Origin: Verrucomicrobiales bacterium
GTDB taxonomy: Bacteria; Verrucomicrobiota; Verrucomicrobiia; Verrucomicrobiales; DEV007
Length of the DNA stretch: 41,643 nt
NCBI GenBank assembly: GCA_002726915.1
Contig: PBSY01000065.1
Location: forward strand, 1-41,643
Direction of reading: 5' to 3'
Under the pieces are notes generated by a model, which saw only the letters and a list, made by a program, of their open reading frames with translations, was not told the origin of the DNA and ran no database searches. Below are positions 24,158 to 33,659 of the stretch, piece by piece. Position 1 is the stretch's first letter. The number at the start of each line of letters is the position of its first letter. The translations under genes and the position numbers were made by a program.

Positions 24158-24958
24158 GTGCCTGCCTTGAGACTTCGAGAAAAAGTCATTGTTGTCACGG
24201 GTTCTACGACGGGAATCGGAAAAGCTATTGCGAAGCGTTGTCTCGAAGAAGGTGCGTCGGTTATCATCCACGGTATCGAACGGGATTTGGCGGAAAAGGT
24301 TTCGACGGATCTTGATCCGGAGCGCGAGCGCACTGAGATTTCTACTGCTGATCTCGCTGACCCTGACGCGCCTCGCGTAATTCGAGAGATTACTCTGGGG
24401 CGTTTTGGTAAAATTGACGGACTGGTAAACAATGCTGCTTGTGTGGGTTCCGGGAATGTTATCTCGACCAGTCGCGAAGACTTCGATCGCTTTCTTGAGG
24501 TCAACACAAAGGCGCCTTTTTTTATGATCCAGGAATTACTCGATGACTTGCGGGTGACAAAAGGGTCAGTGGTCAACATTGGTTCGGTCAATGCTTACTG
24601 TGGTGAACCGGATTTGTTGCCCTATTCCATTTCAAAGGGTGCACTGATGACGCTGACGAGAAACCTTGGTGATGTTTTACATCGACAGTATTCTGTTAGG
24701 GTCAATCAAGTAAATCCGGGTTGGATCCTGACCGAAAACGAGCAGATTCGGAAACGAGAACAGGGACTGCCCGAGGACTGGCCGAAGCGATTGAGCGACC
24801 AATTTGCTCCCAGTGGTCGAATTTTTGATCCCGCGGAGATTGCTGCAGTGGTCATCTACTTGCTAGCTGCCGAATCGGGACCGGTCAGTGGATCGATCTT
24901 CGATATTGAGCAGCATCCTATGATTGGAAGGAATCCTCCGAAAGAGATCGAGAATTAG
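24158..24958 (+). CDS. Short-chain dehydrogenase/reductase (classical SDR)
   Basis: An NAD(P)-dependent oxidoreductase of 266 residues; the substrate cannot be told from sequence. The Rossmann motif is VVTGSTTGIGKAIA, the structural NNAA is present (LVNNAACVGSG, the usual NNAG with Ala last), the catalytic Ser is in VVNIGSVNAY and the YxxxK is PYSISKGAL, with NPGWILTE after it. The tail ends SGSIFDIEQHPM, near the common GxxxxVDGG position, but without the glycines. The start is a GTG 3 bp after the preceding stop; the next Met is far inside the fold. Expression is probably coupled to the preceding envelope protein, although no functional link is evident. Confidence 0.88.
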   Translation: MPALRLREKVIVVTGSTTGIGKAIAKRCLEEGASVIIHGIERDLAEKVSTDLDPERERTEISTADLADPDAPRVIREITLGRFGKIDGLVNNAACVGSGNVISTSREDFDRFLEVNTKAPFFMIQELLDDLRVTKGSVVNIGSVNAYCGEPDLLPYSISKGALMTLTRNLGDVLHRQYSVRVNQVNPGWILTENEQIRKREQGLPEDWPKRLSDQFAPSGRIFDPAEIAAVVIYLLAAESGPVSGSIFDIEQHPMIGRNPPKEIEN

Positions 24959-24964
24959 CGAAGG

Positions 24965-26740
24965 TTAAGGCTCAGCTTTGACTGGCTCTCCCGTCAGCAA
25001 TTGGAGCAGGGTGCGTTTTAGATCCATGGCTTCGTAGGGTTTTTGGAGGAAAGCGATCTGGTTTTCTGCGCCCAGCCCATGATTTTCGGGGCGCTCATTG
25101 TAGCCGCTCGTCAGAAGAATGCCGAGATCCGGGTGAGTGGAATGAAGCTTCTTCGCTAGGTCCCAACCTGAAACCCCTCCGGGCATCACGACGTCAGTGA
25201 CAACTAATGATATTTTTTCCGAAATCTTCGGCCAAAGATTGAGAGCGTCACGGCCAGAGGAAGTTTCGATAACGTCGCAGCCCAGCATTTCAAGGAGTTT
25301 GCGGACGAGCTTGCGCACACCATCTTCGTCTTCGACCAGTAGGATAGTAGTATTCTTGAGGCTGTCTTTGAACTTATGTTCCTTCTTTTCTTTTTCCGGT
25401 AAAGGCTGGAGACCGAGCATCATGGGTAGAAGAATTTCGAAATTGGTCCCTTCACCTACTTGACTCGAAACGCCGATGTGACCGCCGTGCTCTCGAATGA
25501 TTGCGGCGACGTTGGCGAGTCCAAGTCCGGTGCCTTTACCTTCTTCTTTTGTGGTGAAAAAGGGATCAAATATCTTGGGAAGCTTGTCGGTTGGAATGCC
25601 CGAACCGTTATCCTTAATTGAAAGGCACGCATAGTTTCCAGGAGCGATTTCACCCTTCCCGGCGCTCAGTGAGTGAACTGATGTCGATAGGGTAATCCTG
25701 CCCCCGTTGGGCATTGCATGACGGGCGTTCACAATGAGGTTCATCATGACCTGTCCGAGCATGGAGCGATCTGCCTCAATCTGGTTAAGTCCGTGACCGA
25801 GCTGGATTTCAAAATCAATGGTTTCTTCGACCACCCGTCGCATCATTTTTACGAATTCCCTTACGACTTGGTTGAGGTCACAGCGTTCAAGATTAACTGG
25901 TTCTTGGCGGCTAAAGAGAAGAAGCTGTTTGGACAGCTCAACCGCCTGAAGTGATGCGCTGTGGATGAGGCCGAGTGACTCCGTCGCTTTTTCGTCGCCA
26001 ACTTTTTCGACGACCATTTCGAGAAGGGAAGTGTGTCCCTGAATAACCGTGAGGAGATTGTTGAAGTCGTGGGCGATCCCAGTTGCGAGTCGACCCACAC
26101 TGGTGAGTTTCTGCGAGTGACGTAGCATGCTCTCAATTTCTTTACGAGAAGCCACTTCACGATCGAAATCGATTTGCGTTGAAACAAGGGAAGCGACAAG
26201 GCTAACGCTAGAATTGAATGACGAGTCTTCGCTCATACCTTCGTCATCAAAGCCCACAACAAGAGCAGCAATGGGCTTACCGTTTCGATCGAGGAGGAGT
26301 TGGCCGTGCAGATAGCGAAAGGCGAGGAAGGATGGGTCCATCGTCTCATCGAAACGCTTTTTTTTCGTCAAGGCTGTGGTGAGAATTTCGTTGGCGAGAA
26401 GGAAGTCGGGAATTTTACGGCCGGGGTAAGCAACGCTGCATTCCTCTGAGTATGATTGAGCGATGAAGCGGTTCGGGCTTTCTTCAGCCGTGATTTCGAG
26501 AATAAGAAAAGCTTCGGCACCAAGGACTTCTCGAACCTGTTTTACGAAGGAGTTCCACCCGGTGCGATTGACCCAAGTATCAACGATTTCAGACAATTTT
26601 TCGGCATCATCAAACGCTTCCGTTCCAATCGTGGCGCGGGACAAGCACTCATTGTCCATTTCCTCCGAAGAAAGCACGGTAACACCGACCCTGGCGGGGA
26701 TGGCGGAACGCTCGTTACGGGACTTGGATAGATTACTCAA
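24965..26740 (-). CDS. Hybrid sensor histidine kinase with GAF-like input and C-terminal receiver
   Basis: 591 residues, no membrane segment, so a cytosolic sensor. A GAF-like domain at about 45-195 is followed by a coiled linker, the HisKA helix with phospho-acceptor His224 (ATGIAHDFNNLL), the N box (VMMNLIVNARHAM), G1 (SIKDNGSGIP), F box (FDPFFTTK) and G2 (GKGTGLGLANV). A complete receiver domain follows with LLVEDEDGV and phospho-acceptor Asp516 (VVTDVVMPGG). HDFNN kinases of this layout often have a C-terminal REC that acts internally. No separate response regulator is adjacent. The TTG start at 26740 is uncertain; an ATG at 26659 (preceded closely by GGAGG) would remove 27 residues without touching a domain. 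Confidence 0.9.
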   Translation of the reverse strand: MSNLSKSRNERSAIPARVGVTVLSSEEMDNECLSRATIGTEAFDDAEKLSEIVDTWVNRTGWNSFVKQVREVLGAEAFLILEITAEESPNRFIAQSYSEECSVAYPGRKIPDFLLANEILTTALTKKKRFDETMDPSFLAFRYLHGQLLLDRNGKPIAALVVGFDDEGMSEDSSFNSSVSLVASLVSTQIDFDREVASRKEIESMLRHSQKLTSVGRLATGIAHDFNNLLTVIQGHTSLLEMVVEKVGDEKATESLGLIHSASLQAVELSKQLLLFSRQEPVNLERCDLNQVVREFVKMMRRVVEETIDFEIQLGHGLNQIEADRSMLGQVMMNLIVNARHAMPNGGRITLSTSVHSLSAGKGEIAPGNYACLSIKDNGSGIPTDKLPKIFDPFFTTKEEGKGTGLGLANVAAIIREHGGHIGVSSQVGEGTNFEILLPMMLGLQPLPEKEKKEHKFKDSLKNTTILLVEDEDGVRKLVRKLLEMLGCDVIETSSGRDALNLWPKISEKISLVVTDVVMPGGVSGWDLAKKLHSTHPDLGILLTSGYNERPENHGLGAENQIAFLQKPYEAMDLKRTLLQLLTGEPVKAEP

Positions 26741-26865
26741 AAGGATTGAAAAATCTGATGATTATTATAATTATAACAAATATCAACCAAAACGCAATGC
26801 CTCAGAGATAATTTTCTCTAATCAGCTGAAAATAAGCTAATTAAGCCGATTCTGTGATCGCCTCA

Positions 26866-26893
26866 GGGCATAAAAAACTAGGGATGACGTCCC
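26866..26893 (-). terminator. Weak terminator candidate after the ABC cassette
   Basis: On the minus strand, downstream of the DUF4340 gene, GGGA-CGTCA-TCCC (26893-26881) is followed by TAG and six T residues. The stem is only 4 bp, so this is a weak call. Confidence 0.35.
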
Positions 26894-26943
26894 GGCTTCC
26901 CCTTTTATCTGAGAAGATTTGCTTAGATATGGACTGGTTTAGA

Positions 26944-28176
26944 CTAGTTTCCGAGTCCGGGAATGCCCTGAAGGTTCAGCCCTGGAGGTAATCCTTGTCC
27001 AATCCCTGGGGCAGGTTGGGGCGCGGGGTCTTCGGAAACCATAAGGTCAGCACGGGGCTTTGAGATATTATCGACTAAGTAGCTACGGACGATGTAGGTA
27101 TCACTTTCCAAATTCTTCTCATTGGCTAACTTGGTTTTCAGCTCATTAAGATTGTCCTGAAACTCTTTATCAAGGCGACTCTTGTCCTCCTCGGTCTCGT
27201 CTTCACCAACTTTCCTCTTCTCCTCGAGTTTTGCCGAAACTTTAATTGAAATCGGCAACTGGTTGAGATCGTTTTTCTCCCCCGTCTTAATGACATAACT
27301 AAATCCGTCGAAAGTGTTTATCTTGAAGGTCGCTTTCACAACCTTGTTCTCATCGGAATCAGCTTCGGCTTTCAAAAGAACATCTTCCATCGCGGGATTG
27401 GCGAAGGCCCCCTTCATGCTCGTAACTTTTGCCTGGTCGAGTTCCTCGTCTTCTTTGGCACCGACGAGGGTGAGATCGCCGTCAGGCTCATTTCGAGCCA
27501 GCTTCCAGTCGTTGGCTTTATCTCCAGTCATGAGCTCAATCGACTTAATTCGTGTGACTTTGAAGAAGTTCTTGTCGATCCAATCGGGTGCGTCAGTGGT
27601 CGCTTCATTGAAGGTTTGACCTACTAGGTATACGGCATTGTTGTCGCCCGTCTTGACGTAGCGACCAGCATCAGTCATGGCCATGCCTCCACCCATCGGG
27701 TTAGGACGGTTATCCGAGCGCTCGTATACTTTTCCAAGCCAGAGTGAAGCAAGGCTTTCTCCCGCTCCATTGCTGAATGTCAGAATCGTTGCGGCTTCCT
27801 CTTCGTCATCCGCTTCGGAAGGTTTGATCAAGCTTAGTCGTCCGAACTGCGCTCTTCCAATAGTGATCGGCTGAACGACTTCGAGCGCCCAAATGTCACG
27901 AAGGAGTTTGATTATAGGTTCTGCGTCGGCCGGGTAACCGTCGCGCTCGGCAACTTCCCAAGCGGCATCGCCCTTTGAGAGGGTCAGTGAAGCGCCCTTG
28001 CCAACGATCTCGACCTTGGCAACGTCATTGAGCGGGAACTGCTCGAAGATTTTTTTCTTGTTAGTTGAGGAGCTGACTTCGGAAACGCCACCGGAATTCG
28101 TGTAATTTAGAATCGCAGCAATGCCGCCAATAATAGCTAGAGTGATGACCAGCCGGATAAGTGTCTTGGTTCCCAT
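26944..28176 (-). CDS. DUF4340-type protein of the Gld-like ABC cassette
   Basis: 410 residues with one N-terminal membrane anchor (about 6-25, LIRLVITLAIIGGIAAILNYT) and a large extracytoplasmic part. The segment FPLNDVAKVEIVGKGASLTLSKGDAAWEVAERDGYPADAEPIIKLLRDI followed by LEVVQPITIG is the usual opening of DUF4340 proteins, which repeat this unit. A charged region (about 300-345) and a Pro/Gly-rich tail (PAPQPAPGIGQGLPPGLNLQ...) close it. It is the last gene of a four-gene run with a GldG-like protein, permease and ATPase, an association seen widely in Verrucomicrobia, Planctomycetes and other phyla. Its role is unknown; the anchor and position suggest a structural or accessory part of the exporter. 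Confidence 0.85.
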   Translation of the reverse strand: MGTKTLIRLVITLAIIGGIAAILNYTNSGGVSEVSSSTNKKKIFEQFPLNDVAKVEIVGKGASLTLSKGDAAWEVAERDGYPADAEPIIKLLRDIWALEVVQPITIGRAQFGRLSLIKPSEADDEEEAATILTFSNGAGESLASLWLGKVYERSDNRPNPMGGGMAMTDAGRYVKTGDNNAVYLVGQTFNEATTDAPDWIDKNFFKVTRIKSIELMTGDKANDWKLARNEPDGDLTLVGAKEDEELDQAKVTSMKGAFANPAMEDVLLKAEADSDENKVVKATFKINTFDGFSYVIKTGEKNDLNQLPISIKVSAKLEEKRKVGEDETEEDKSRLDKEFQDNLNELKTKLANEKNLESDTYIVRSYLVDNISKPRADLMVSEDPAPQPAPGIGQGLPPGLNLQGIPGLGN

Positions 28177-28217
28177 AATGCTAGAGCAGTAGTGGATTTT
28201 TAGAGTGAAAGGTTTAG

Positions 28218-30239
28218 TTAGCGAGCCGCTACTTTGGAACGGCGGTAGATAGCCAGTCCGATTCCGAATATTACAATCAGGACAGGCATTAGAAGGGTGT
28301 TTCCAAACTTGTAGGTGGCGAGTTTGCGACGGAATTCCCGAGTGACTTCCTTCTGAAGATCTCGTTCTTTTTTGCGGAATTCGGCTTCCTGTTCCTGCAG
28401 GGTTTTCATCTCTATCTGAACTTCAGGTGAGAGAAGTGCCTCGTCGATGTTGTCCGGGGTCTGGGCTAATATTACTCCGAGCCTTGAGGCCACCTCCTCG
28501 CGTTGAGCGCCAAAGTTGGCGAGAGCATCGGCATATTTCTGCTCAGCTTCGCGGTACCACTCGCTCTGCCGGGTAAAGGGGCGACGAATAGAAGAACGGC
28601 TTCGAACGTTAATTAGGTCAGGATCACCGGATAGCTGTTCAACCGCGTTCTGAACGAGAGTCAGATTTTCGTTAAGCAGTTCGGGTATAACAACCCCAAG
28701 GCCGGGAATCTGATTGCGACGCACTACGTTGGCATCATAGATGAAGTCGGTGTCGGCGATAAGAACAACTCGGCCGGGAGCGATCGATTCCGTGAGGGAC
28801 ACTTTTTCGGGTTCATTCGACTCCTTTTCACCTTCCTCTTCGTTTTCTTGCTCCTTCAGGGCAGCTGGATCGCCTTCTGGGAAGGCGCTGCTGAAGGTTC
28901 CACTCAGTCGGGTGACAAGAGCGCGCGGTTCGCCAAAGGCTTCAAAATTTTCGCGGATGCGATCGGCGCCGCCCTCTTGGGTGGGATCAGCATCGAAGGA
29001 GCCGACGAGTTGATTGTTTGGCGACGAGAGAATCAGATTATCGACTTGGATGCCTTCAGGCGCGTCCACCACGAAAGCTCCCGGGGTGAGCATGTTGAGG
29101 TTGTTCAGCATTCGCGTCATTGGGTCGTTCAGGCCGGGATCATCGCCGCTGCCGAGAGCGCTGCGATCCAGAGTCAGGAAGGTGGGTGAGAAGTTCCCCC
29201 GACGAATAATCTCGGACCCAAAGTCGAGGTCAGCGAGAACTCGCGTTGAATCAAAACCGACGCCCCAAGCACGAAAGAGTTCCGAAAGGTTGGAAGTCGG
29301 GTTCGGTCCCCCTTGTGGTGGCATCCCAGGCATTTGGGGCTGGCCCTGGGCGAGCGCGCGGGCGTAAAAGAAATTCGGATCGACAAAGGCAAGTAAGTTG
29401 CCGCCGTTCAGCAGATACTGATCGATCGCATACTGACCTTCAACGCTGATATCGTGAGGGTGAAGCACGATCAAAGTAGTGACGTCAGAAGGGATTTCTT
29501 TTGCGCTGACAGGAAAGAACTCAACTTCATAGTCTTGGCTGAGTTGCTCATAGAACATCCATGCGGTCTGCGGTGGTGCTTGGAAATTTCCAGAAAAACC
29601 TCCAGAGACCGACAGGCTCGTCATGACTCCGATCTTCTTGTCTTTGCCGCCATGCACATTGGAGATGGCTCGGACGAGATCGTATTCAAGCGTGGTCTCA
29701 GGACGCGCCGGAATGAAAGGAATCGTTTCCTTGGAATCGAGGCATTCGATAGCAATTCCGAAGAAAACTTCGTAGTTGGTCTCTCCAGAAAGACCCGGCT
29801 GGAGTCCATCAAGGACGGCAGCATCTTCCGCGTCTGTGTTGGGCTCTGGGTTGAGTTTTTCAACCTTCAGCATGCGAACTTTCTGAGTTTCGAACTCGCC
29901 GTTCTCGTTTACCAACTCCAACTCGCGCTTTGAAGCTGCGTGACTAAGTTCGCGAAGGAGGTCTTCAACGCGGCGCGCACGAGCCCGTTCGCTTGGTCCC
30001 ATGACCTTATTGTCGTCGGTCACGTAGTAGCGAATCGTTACCGGAGTCTCAAGTTGCCGAAGAATGTTCTTGGTTCCTTCGGAAAGGGTATAGGTCTTGT
30101 ATTCGGTAAGGTCGAAGCGCCAGCCGAAGGCTCCAAATAGAATGTTGGTCAGGATTGCAATGGCAAACACCACAATTAGCGCGGTGAGTGCGATTGTTTT
30201 GCGGCTCTTCTGGGTCGAAGTGGAGGGGGAATCACTCAT
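28218..30239 (-). CDS. GldG-like ABC transporter auxiliary protein
   Basis: 673 residues. A membrane helix near the N-terminus (about 17-38, IALTALIVVFAIAILTNILFGAF) and another at the C-terminus (about 648-667, LLMPVLIVIFGIGLAIY) bracket a large periplasmic domain of the ABC_transp_aux/GldG type: LSEGTKNILRQLETPVTIRYYVTDD, EKLNPEPNTDAEDAA, IPFIPARPETTLEYDLVRAIS, KIGVMTSL, YEVEFFPVSAKEIPSDVTTLIVLHPHDIS, YLLNGGNLLAFVDPNFF, VVLIADTDFIYD. In Flavobacterium, GldG with GldA and GldF is needed for gliding, but homologous cassettes occur in non-gliders, so I do not infer motility. A Glu-rich insert is seen at about 468-485. Confidence 0.9.
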   Translation of the reverse strand: MSDSPSTSTQKSRKTIALTALIVVFAIAILTNILFGAFGWRFDLTEYKTYTLSEGTKNILRQLETPVTIRYYVTDDNKVMGPSERARARRVEDLLRELSHAASKRELELVNENGEFETQKVRMLKVEKLNPEPNTDAEDAAVLDGLQPGLSGETNYEVFFGIAIECLDSKETIPFIPARPETTLEYDLVRAISNVHGGKDKKIGVMTSLSVSGGFSGNFQAPPQTAWMFYEQLSQDYEVEFFPVSAKEIPSDVTTLIVLHPHDISVEGQYAIDQYLLNGGNLLAFVDPNFFYARALAQGQPQMPGMPPQGGPNPTSNLSELFRAWGVGFDSTRVLADLDFGSEIIRRGNFSPTFLTLDRSALGSGDDPGLNDPMTRMLNNLNMLTPGAFVVDAPEGIQVDNLILSSPNNQLVGSFDADPTQEGGADRIRENFEAFGEPRALVTRLSGTFSSAFPEGDPAALKEQENEEEGEKESNEPEKVSLTESIAPGRVVLIADTDFIYDANVVRRNQIPGLGVVIPELLNENLTLVQNAVEQLSGDPDLINVRSRSSIRRPFTRQSEWYREAEQKYADALANFGAQREEVASRLGVILAQTPDNIDEALLSPEVQIEMKTLQEQEAEFRKKERDLQKEVTREFRRKLATYKFGNTLLMPVLIVIFGIGLAIYRRSKVAAR

Positions 30240-30276
30240 GATAGTTGATCGTCAGTGAGATTAAAGAGGGTGAGAA

Positions 30277-31116
30277 TCAGGCTCGCTTGAGGCGAATCAC
30301 GACCGAAGTCGCAAAGAGACAAAACGCGATGAAAGTGACGAAAAAGGCAAGGTCTCGCACGCCAAGGACGCCCTTGGCCAGTTCGGTGAAGTGGGGCATC
30401 ACCCCAAGCATATTGGCAAGCTTGATGAAAGGCCAGAGCACAAGCCACCCGCCCTTCATATTGGTAAGAAATTCACTAATTTGGGGCAGACCACTGAGCC
30501 AAAGCATCATGCAAAGCGCGACCGAAACGAGCAGCGCCACCAGCTGGCTGCGAGTCATAGCCGAGACGACGCATGTCACGGCAAGGAAGCAGAGAGCAAC
30601 GAGGTAGCTGGAGACAAACCCGGCCATAATTACTCCGTTATCAGGATCGCCAAGGTAGTTAATCGTCCAAACGATGGGGAATGAGAGAACTAGCATCCCA
30701 AACAGCACAACAGCTGCGGCGAGGAACTTTCCAAGGATAGCGTGCCAGGGAGCCAGCGGCATCGTCAAGAGTAGCTCCATCGTGCCCAGACGTTGTTCTT
30801 CCGACCAGAGCCGCATCCCGACCGCCGGTGCGATGAGAACTAAATACCATGGCAGGTATTGGAAGTAGGGCATGAATAGATCAGCTTCACCAGCTTCAAG
30901 AACCCCGGTAAAGAAGAATGAAAGGGCGTTTGAAATACCAAGAAAGACCACAAACAGGACGTAAGCGATTGGCGAGGTGAAATAGCTGGTCAGCTCTCGT
31001 TTAAAGATCGTGCGCACTTCGCGAGGAAGAACGAATTTGACGATCGCAATAAAGACGGCCGCGATTATGACCGTGGGGAGTGCGAAGTCAGACAACAAAG
31101 TGATAAAAGCATCCAT
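30277..31116 (-). CDS. ABC transporter permease (GldF-like)
   Basis: 279 residues, about six to seven membrane helices (ALPTVIIAAVFIAIVKFVL; SPIAYVLFVVFLGISNALSFFF; LPWYLVLIAPAVGMRLWSE; LAAAVVLFGMLVLSFPIVWTI; SYLVALCFLAVTCVVSA; LVALLVSVALCMMLWL; and a C-terminal helix). The ABC-2 permease pattern RLWSEEQRLGTMELLLTMPL after the third segment is typical of the GldF/NosY group. The N-terminal helix is additional compared with a simple six-helix ABC-2 unit. It is 34 bp after the ATPase and 37 bp before the GldG-like gene, clearly an operon. Confidence 0.92.
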   Translation of the reverse strand: MDAFITLLSDFALPTVIIAAVFIAIVKFVLPREVRTIFKRELTSYFTSPIAYVLFVVFLGISNALSFFFTGVLEAGEADLFMPYFQYLPWYLVLIAPAVGMRLWSEEQRLGTMELLLTMPLAPWHAILGKFLAAAVVLFGMLVLSFPIVWTINYLGDPDNGVIMAGFVSSYLVALCFLAVTCVVSAMTRSQLVALLVSVALCMMLWLSGLPQISEFLTNMKGGWLVLWPFIKLANMLGVMPHFTELAKGVLGVRDLAFFVTFIAFCLFATSVVIRLKRA

Positions 31117-31150
31117 GATGTTTTAAGGAATTGATTGAAAAAGGTTTCGA

Positions 31151-32101
31151 TCAGTCTTCAGAATCTGTTTTTGTGATTTCACGAAAAAGTTCATCGAGGC
31201 GCCCCTCTTCGACGTGAAGTTCTTCGACAGAGAGATTCTTATCCTGGCATACGCCGGACACCTGCCTACCAAGTTGGCCACTGTTGCCCTTGGCCGGCAG
31301 GATACGCGCTTCAATACCGTCGTCCTTAGAAGTGATGACCTGAACTTCACGAGCCGCAGGAAGTTTCTCGAGTTCGGCCTGAATGCCAGAACCGGCCAGG
31401 CCATTCGCTTTGAGCCGAACGGAGCCGGCATTGGCTGACCTGGCTTTCAATTCGTCGGGCGTCCCGTCAGCAATTACTTGTCCGCGGTCAATGATGATTG
31501 CCCGGGTGCACGCTGCTTCGACCTCTTCAAGAATGTGGGTCGAGAAGAGGATGGCCTTTTCCTTGCCCATGCGACTGATGAGTTGGCGCACCTCGTGCTT
31601 TTGATTGGGATCAAGACCATCGGTTGGCTCATCCAGAATGAGCACTTCAGGGTCGTGGATGATAGACTGTGCGAAGCAGGTCCGGTGGCGATAGCCCTTG
31701 GAGAGAGTGTCAACGCTTTGGTGCCTCACCGGTTCGAGGAATGTCGTTTTGATGGCCTTGTCGACAGCGGTGTCGAGATCGGCAGTCGGGATGCCTCGCA
31801 TTTCACCTGCAAACCGGAGAAATCCTTCCACCGTCATGTCCGAATAGAGCGGGGCAGCCTCTGGGAGATACCCAATCTTCGCCTTAGCATCGATCTCGTT
31901 CCTTTCGATATTGGCCCCGTCGATAGACACTGTGCCCTGCGTGGGGGGGAAGTATCCCGTGACCATCCGCAGGGTGGTCGATTTACCGGCTCCGTTGGGT
32001 CCGAGAAATCCTAGAACTTCCCCCTTCTTGACCGTGAAGGACACACCGTCCACGGCGACCTTGTTTCCGAAATGCTTGTGCAGACCTGTGACTTCAACCA
32101 T
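31151..32101 (-). CDS. ABC transporter ATP-binding protein (GldA-like)
   Basis: 316 residues from the ATG at 32101, chosen because it begins MVEVTGLHKHFG at the normal start of the ABC domain; a TTG four codons earlier is less likely. Walker A is GPNGAGKST, the signature LSKGYRHR, Walker B VLILDEPTDGLDP and the switch His FSTHILEEVEAA. A C-terminal extension (about 225-316) resembles the regulatory end of DrrA/GldA-type exporter ATPases. It is the first gene of the four-gene cassette and lies divergent from xthA, with about 190 bp between the starts. Confidence 0.94.
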   Translation of the reverse strand: MVEVTGLHKHFGNKVAVDGVSFTVKKGEVLGFLGPNGAGKSTTLRMVTGYFPPTQGTVSIDGANIERNEIDAKAKIGYLPEAAPLYSDMTVEGFLRFAGEMRGIPTADLDTAVDKAIKTTFLEPVRHQSVDTLSKGYRHRTCFAQSIIHDPEVLILDEPTDGLDPNQKHEVRQLISRMGKEKAILFSTHILEEVEAACTRAIIIDRGQVIADGTPDELKARSANAGSVRLKANGLAGSGIQAELEKLPAAREVQVITSKDDGIEARILPAKGNSGQLGRQVSGVCQDKNLSVEELHVEEGRLDELFREITKTDSED

Positions 32102-32295
32102 CGCTGATAACAATTAATGTTTTTGTTTAAAGCGGAGTGCTTCCGCATATTGGTTTGAAAATTCCGAATTTTTGCGTGTCCGATTTTACTCTGGATCCGG
32201 TGGGGGGTATTGTATTCCCTCGCAGAAGGCCAGTTCGCAAGAGAAAAATTCACTTCGCGAATCCCGTATTCGAGACTCCTACCACCCTTTTAGCC

Positions 32296-33060
32296 ATGAA
32301 ATTGATCAGTTGGAATGTGAATGGCATCCGAGCCGTCCTGAAAAAGAATTTCCTCGAGTTCCTCGATGAACATCAACCCGACGTTCTCCTGCTTCAGGAG
32401 GTGAAGGCAGAACGTGATCAGGTCGAGGAGGATTTTGAAGCCGCGGGCTGGAACGTTTTCTGGAATCCGGCGGTGAAGAAAGGCTACTCGGGTGTCGCAG
32501 CGCTGAGTCGGACTCCGGTGATATCGTCCACGAACGGCATAGGGATCGAGGAACACGATCAGGAGGGGCGGGTGATCACGCTCGAATATGATACTTTTTA
32601 CGTAGTGGGAGTCTACACACCTAATGCTCAAAACGAGCTCAGGAGGTTGGATTACCGGGTGAGTTGGAATGCGGCCTTTCTTAGCTATGTGAAAGGTCTC
32701 GAGAGAAGGAAGCCGGTCATCTTTGCCGGCGATCTTAACGTTTCACACACCGAGATCGATCTGGCGCGTCCCAAGCAGAACCGGAAAAATGCCGGGTTTT
32801 CGGATGAGGAGCGGGCCGGTTTTGACGATATTCTTGCCGCCGGTTTTGTTGATGCTTTTCGCTATTTTTATCCTGATGAGCCTGGGCATTACTCCTGGTG
32901 GAGTTACCGTGGCGGCGCACGCGCTAAGAACGTGGGGTGGCGACTGGACTACTTCTGCGTCACCAAGAGCCTGATGAATCGGGTGAAGTCTGCCAAGATT
33001 CTCAGTGATGTGATGGGTTCGGATCACTGCCCCGTGGAAGTGGTGATTGAGATTGGCTAG
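32296..33060 (+). CDS. xthA: Exodeoxyribonuclease III / AP endonuclease
   Basis: A base-excision-repair nuclease that cleaves at abasic sites and removes nucleotides from 3' ends. From the ATG at 32296 it has 254 residues, the usual ExoIII length; the frame is open upstream, but the family begins [13 protein letters not shown] exactly here. Metal and catalytic residues are visible: Asn in SWNVNG, Glu in LLLQEVKAE, Asp and Asn in [22 protein letters not shown] and the final GSDHCPVEV. It is cytosolic. It converges with rdgB, the two stops overlapping in a CTAG at 33057-33060. Confidence 0.94.
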   Translation: MKLISWNVNGIRAVLKKNFLEFLDEHQPDVLLLQEVKAERDQVEEDFEAAGWNVFWNPAVKKGYSGVAALSRTPVISSTNGIGIEEHDQEGRVITLEYDTFYVVGVYTPNAQNELRRLDYRVSWNAAFLSYVKGLERRKPVIFAGDLNVSHTEIDLARPKQNRKNAGFSDEERAGFDDILAAGFVDAFRYFYPDEPGHYSWWSYRGGARAKNVGWRLDYFCVTKSLMNRVKSAKILSDVMGSDHCPVEVVIEIG

Positions 33061-33659
33061 GATTGAGCCTTAAGCCACTCGCAAAACTTCTCGAGAGCTC
33101 TACCTCGGTGACTCATAGTGTTCTTTATTTCCTCTGCTAAAACGCCGAAGGAATCCTCATAACCTTCGGGGACGAAAAGAGGATCGTAGCCGAAGCCACC
33201 TTCGCCAGTCATACATTCTGCGATGCGTCCTTCCACAACTCCTTCGAATACGGCAAGAAGCTGTCCTCCTTTGGCTACGGTGATGACGCAGCGAAAACGG
33301 GCAGTGCGAGATTTTCCTGCGTGCTCCGGTCTCGCGAGTTCCGTCATTAACTTGTTGCGATTGCTGGCATCGGTCGCGCTGTCGCCGGAGTAGCGGGCGG
33401 AGTGAATGCCGGGAGCTCCATCGAGCGCGTCTACTTCGAGTCCCGAATCATCGGCGATGACAAAGGCATCAGGTAACGAGTTACTTGCGGCCAGAGCCTT
33501 AATCGCAGAATTCTCGGCAAAGGATGACCCGTCCTCTACCGGTTCTTTCGCGCCAGAAAGTGCTGTCAGGTCAGAGATCTCATCGAAGTGGTTGGCCAAT
33601 ATGACTCTGAATTCTGCAGTCTTGTGGGAATTGTGGGTAGCAACAAACAGCTCGCGCAT
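33057..33659 (-). CDS. rdgB: Non-canonical purine NTP pyrophosphatase (RdgB/HAM1)
   Basis: Hydrolyses dITP, ITP and XTP to monophosphates, keeping deaminated purines out of DNA. The 200 residues from the ATG at 33659 show the family pattern: [65 protein letters not shown], and the terminal [11 protein letters not shown]. An upstream in-frame start would add nine residues before the conserved opening. Together with the convergent xthA and ruvA it reflects DNA maintenance functions scattered in this region. Confidence 0.95.
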   Translation of the reverse strand: MRELFVATHNSHKTAEFRVILANHFDEISDLTALSGAKEPVEDGSSFAENSAIKALAASNSLPDAFVIADDSGLEVDALDGAPGIHSARYSGDSATDASNRNKLMTELARPEHAGKSRTARFRCVITVAKGGQLLAVFEGVVEGRIAECMTGEGGFGYDPLFVPEGYEDSFGVLAEEIKNTMSHRGRALEKFCEWLKAQS

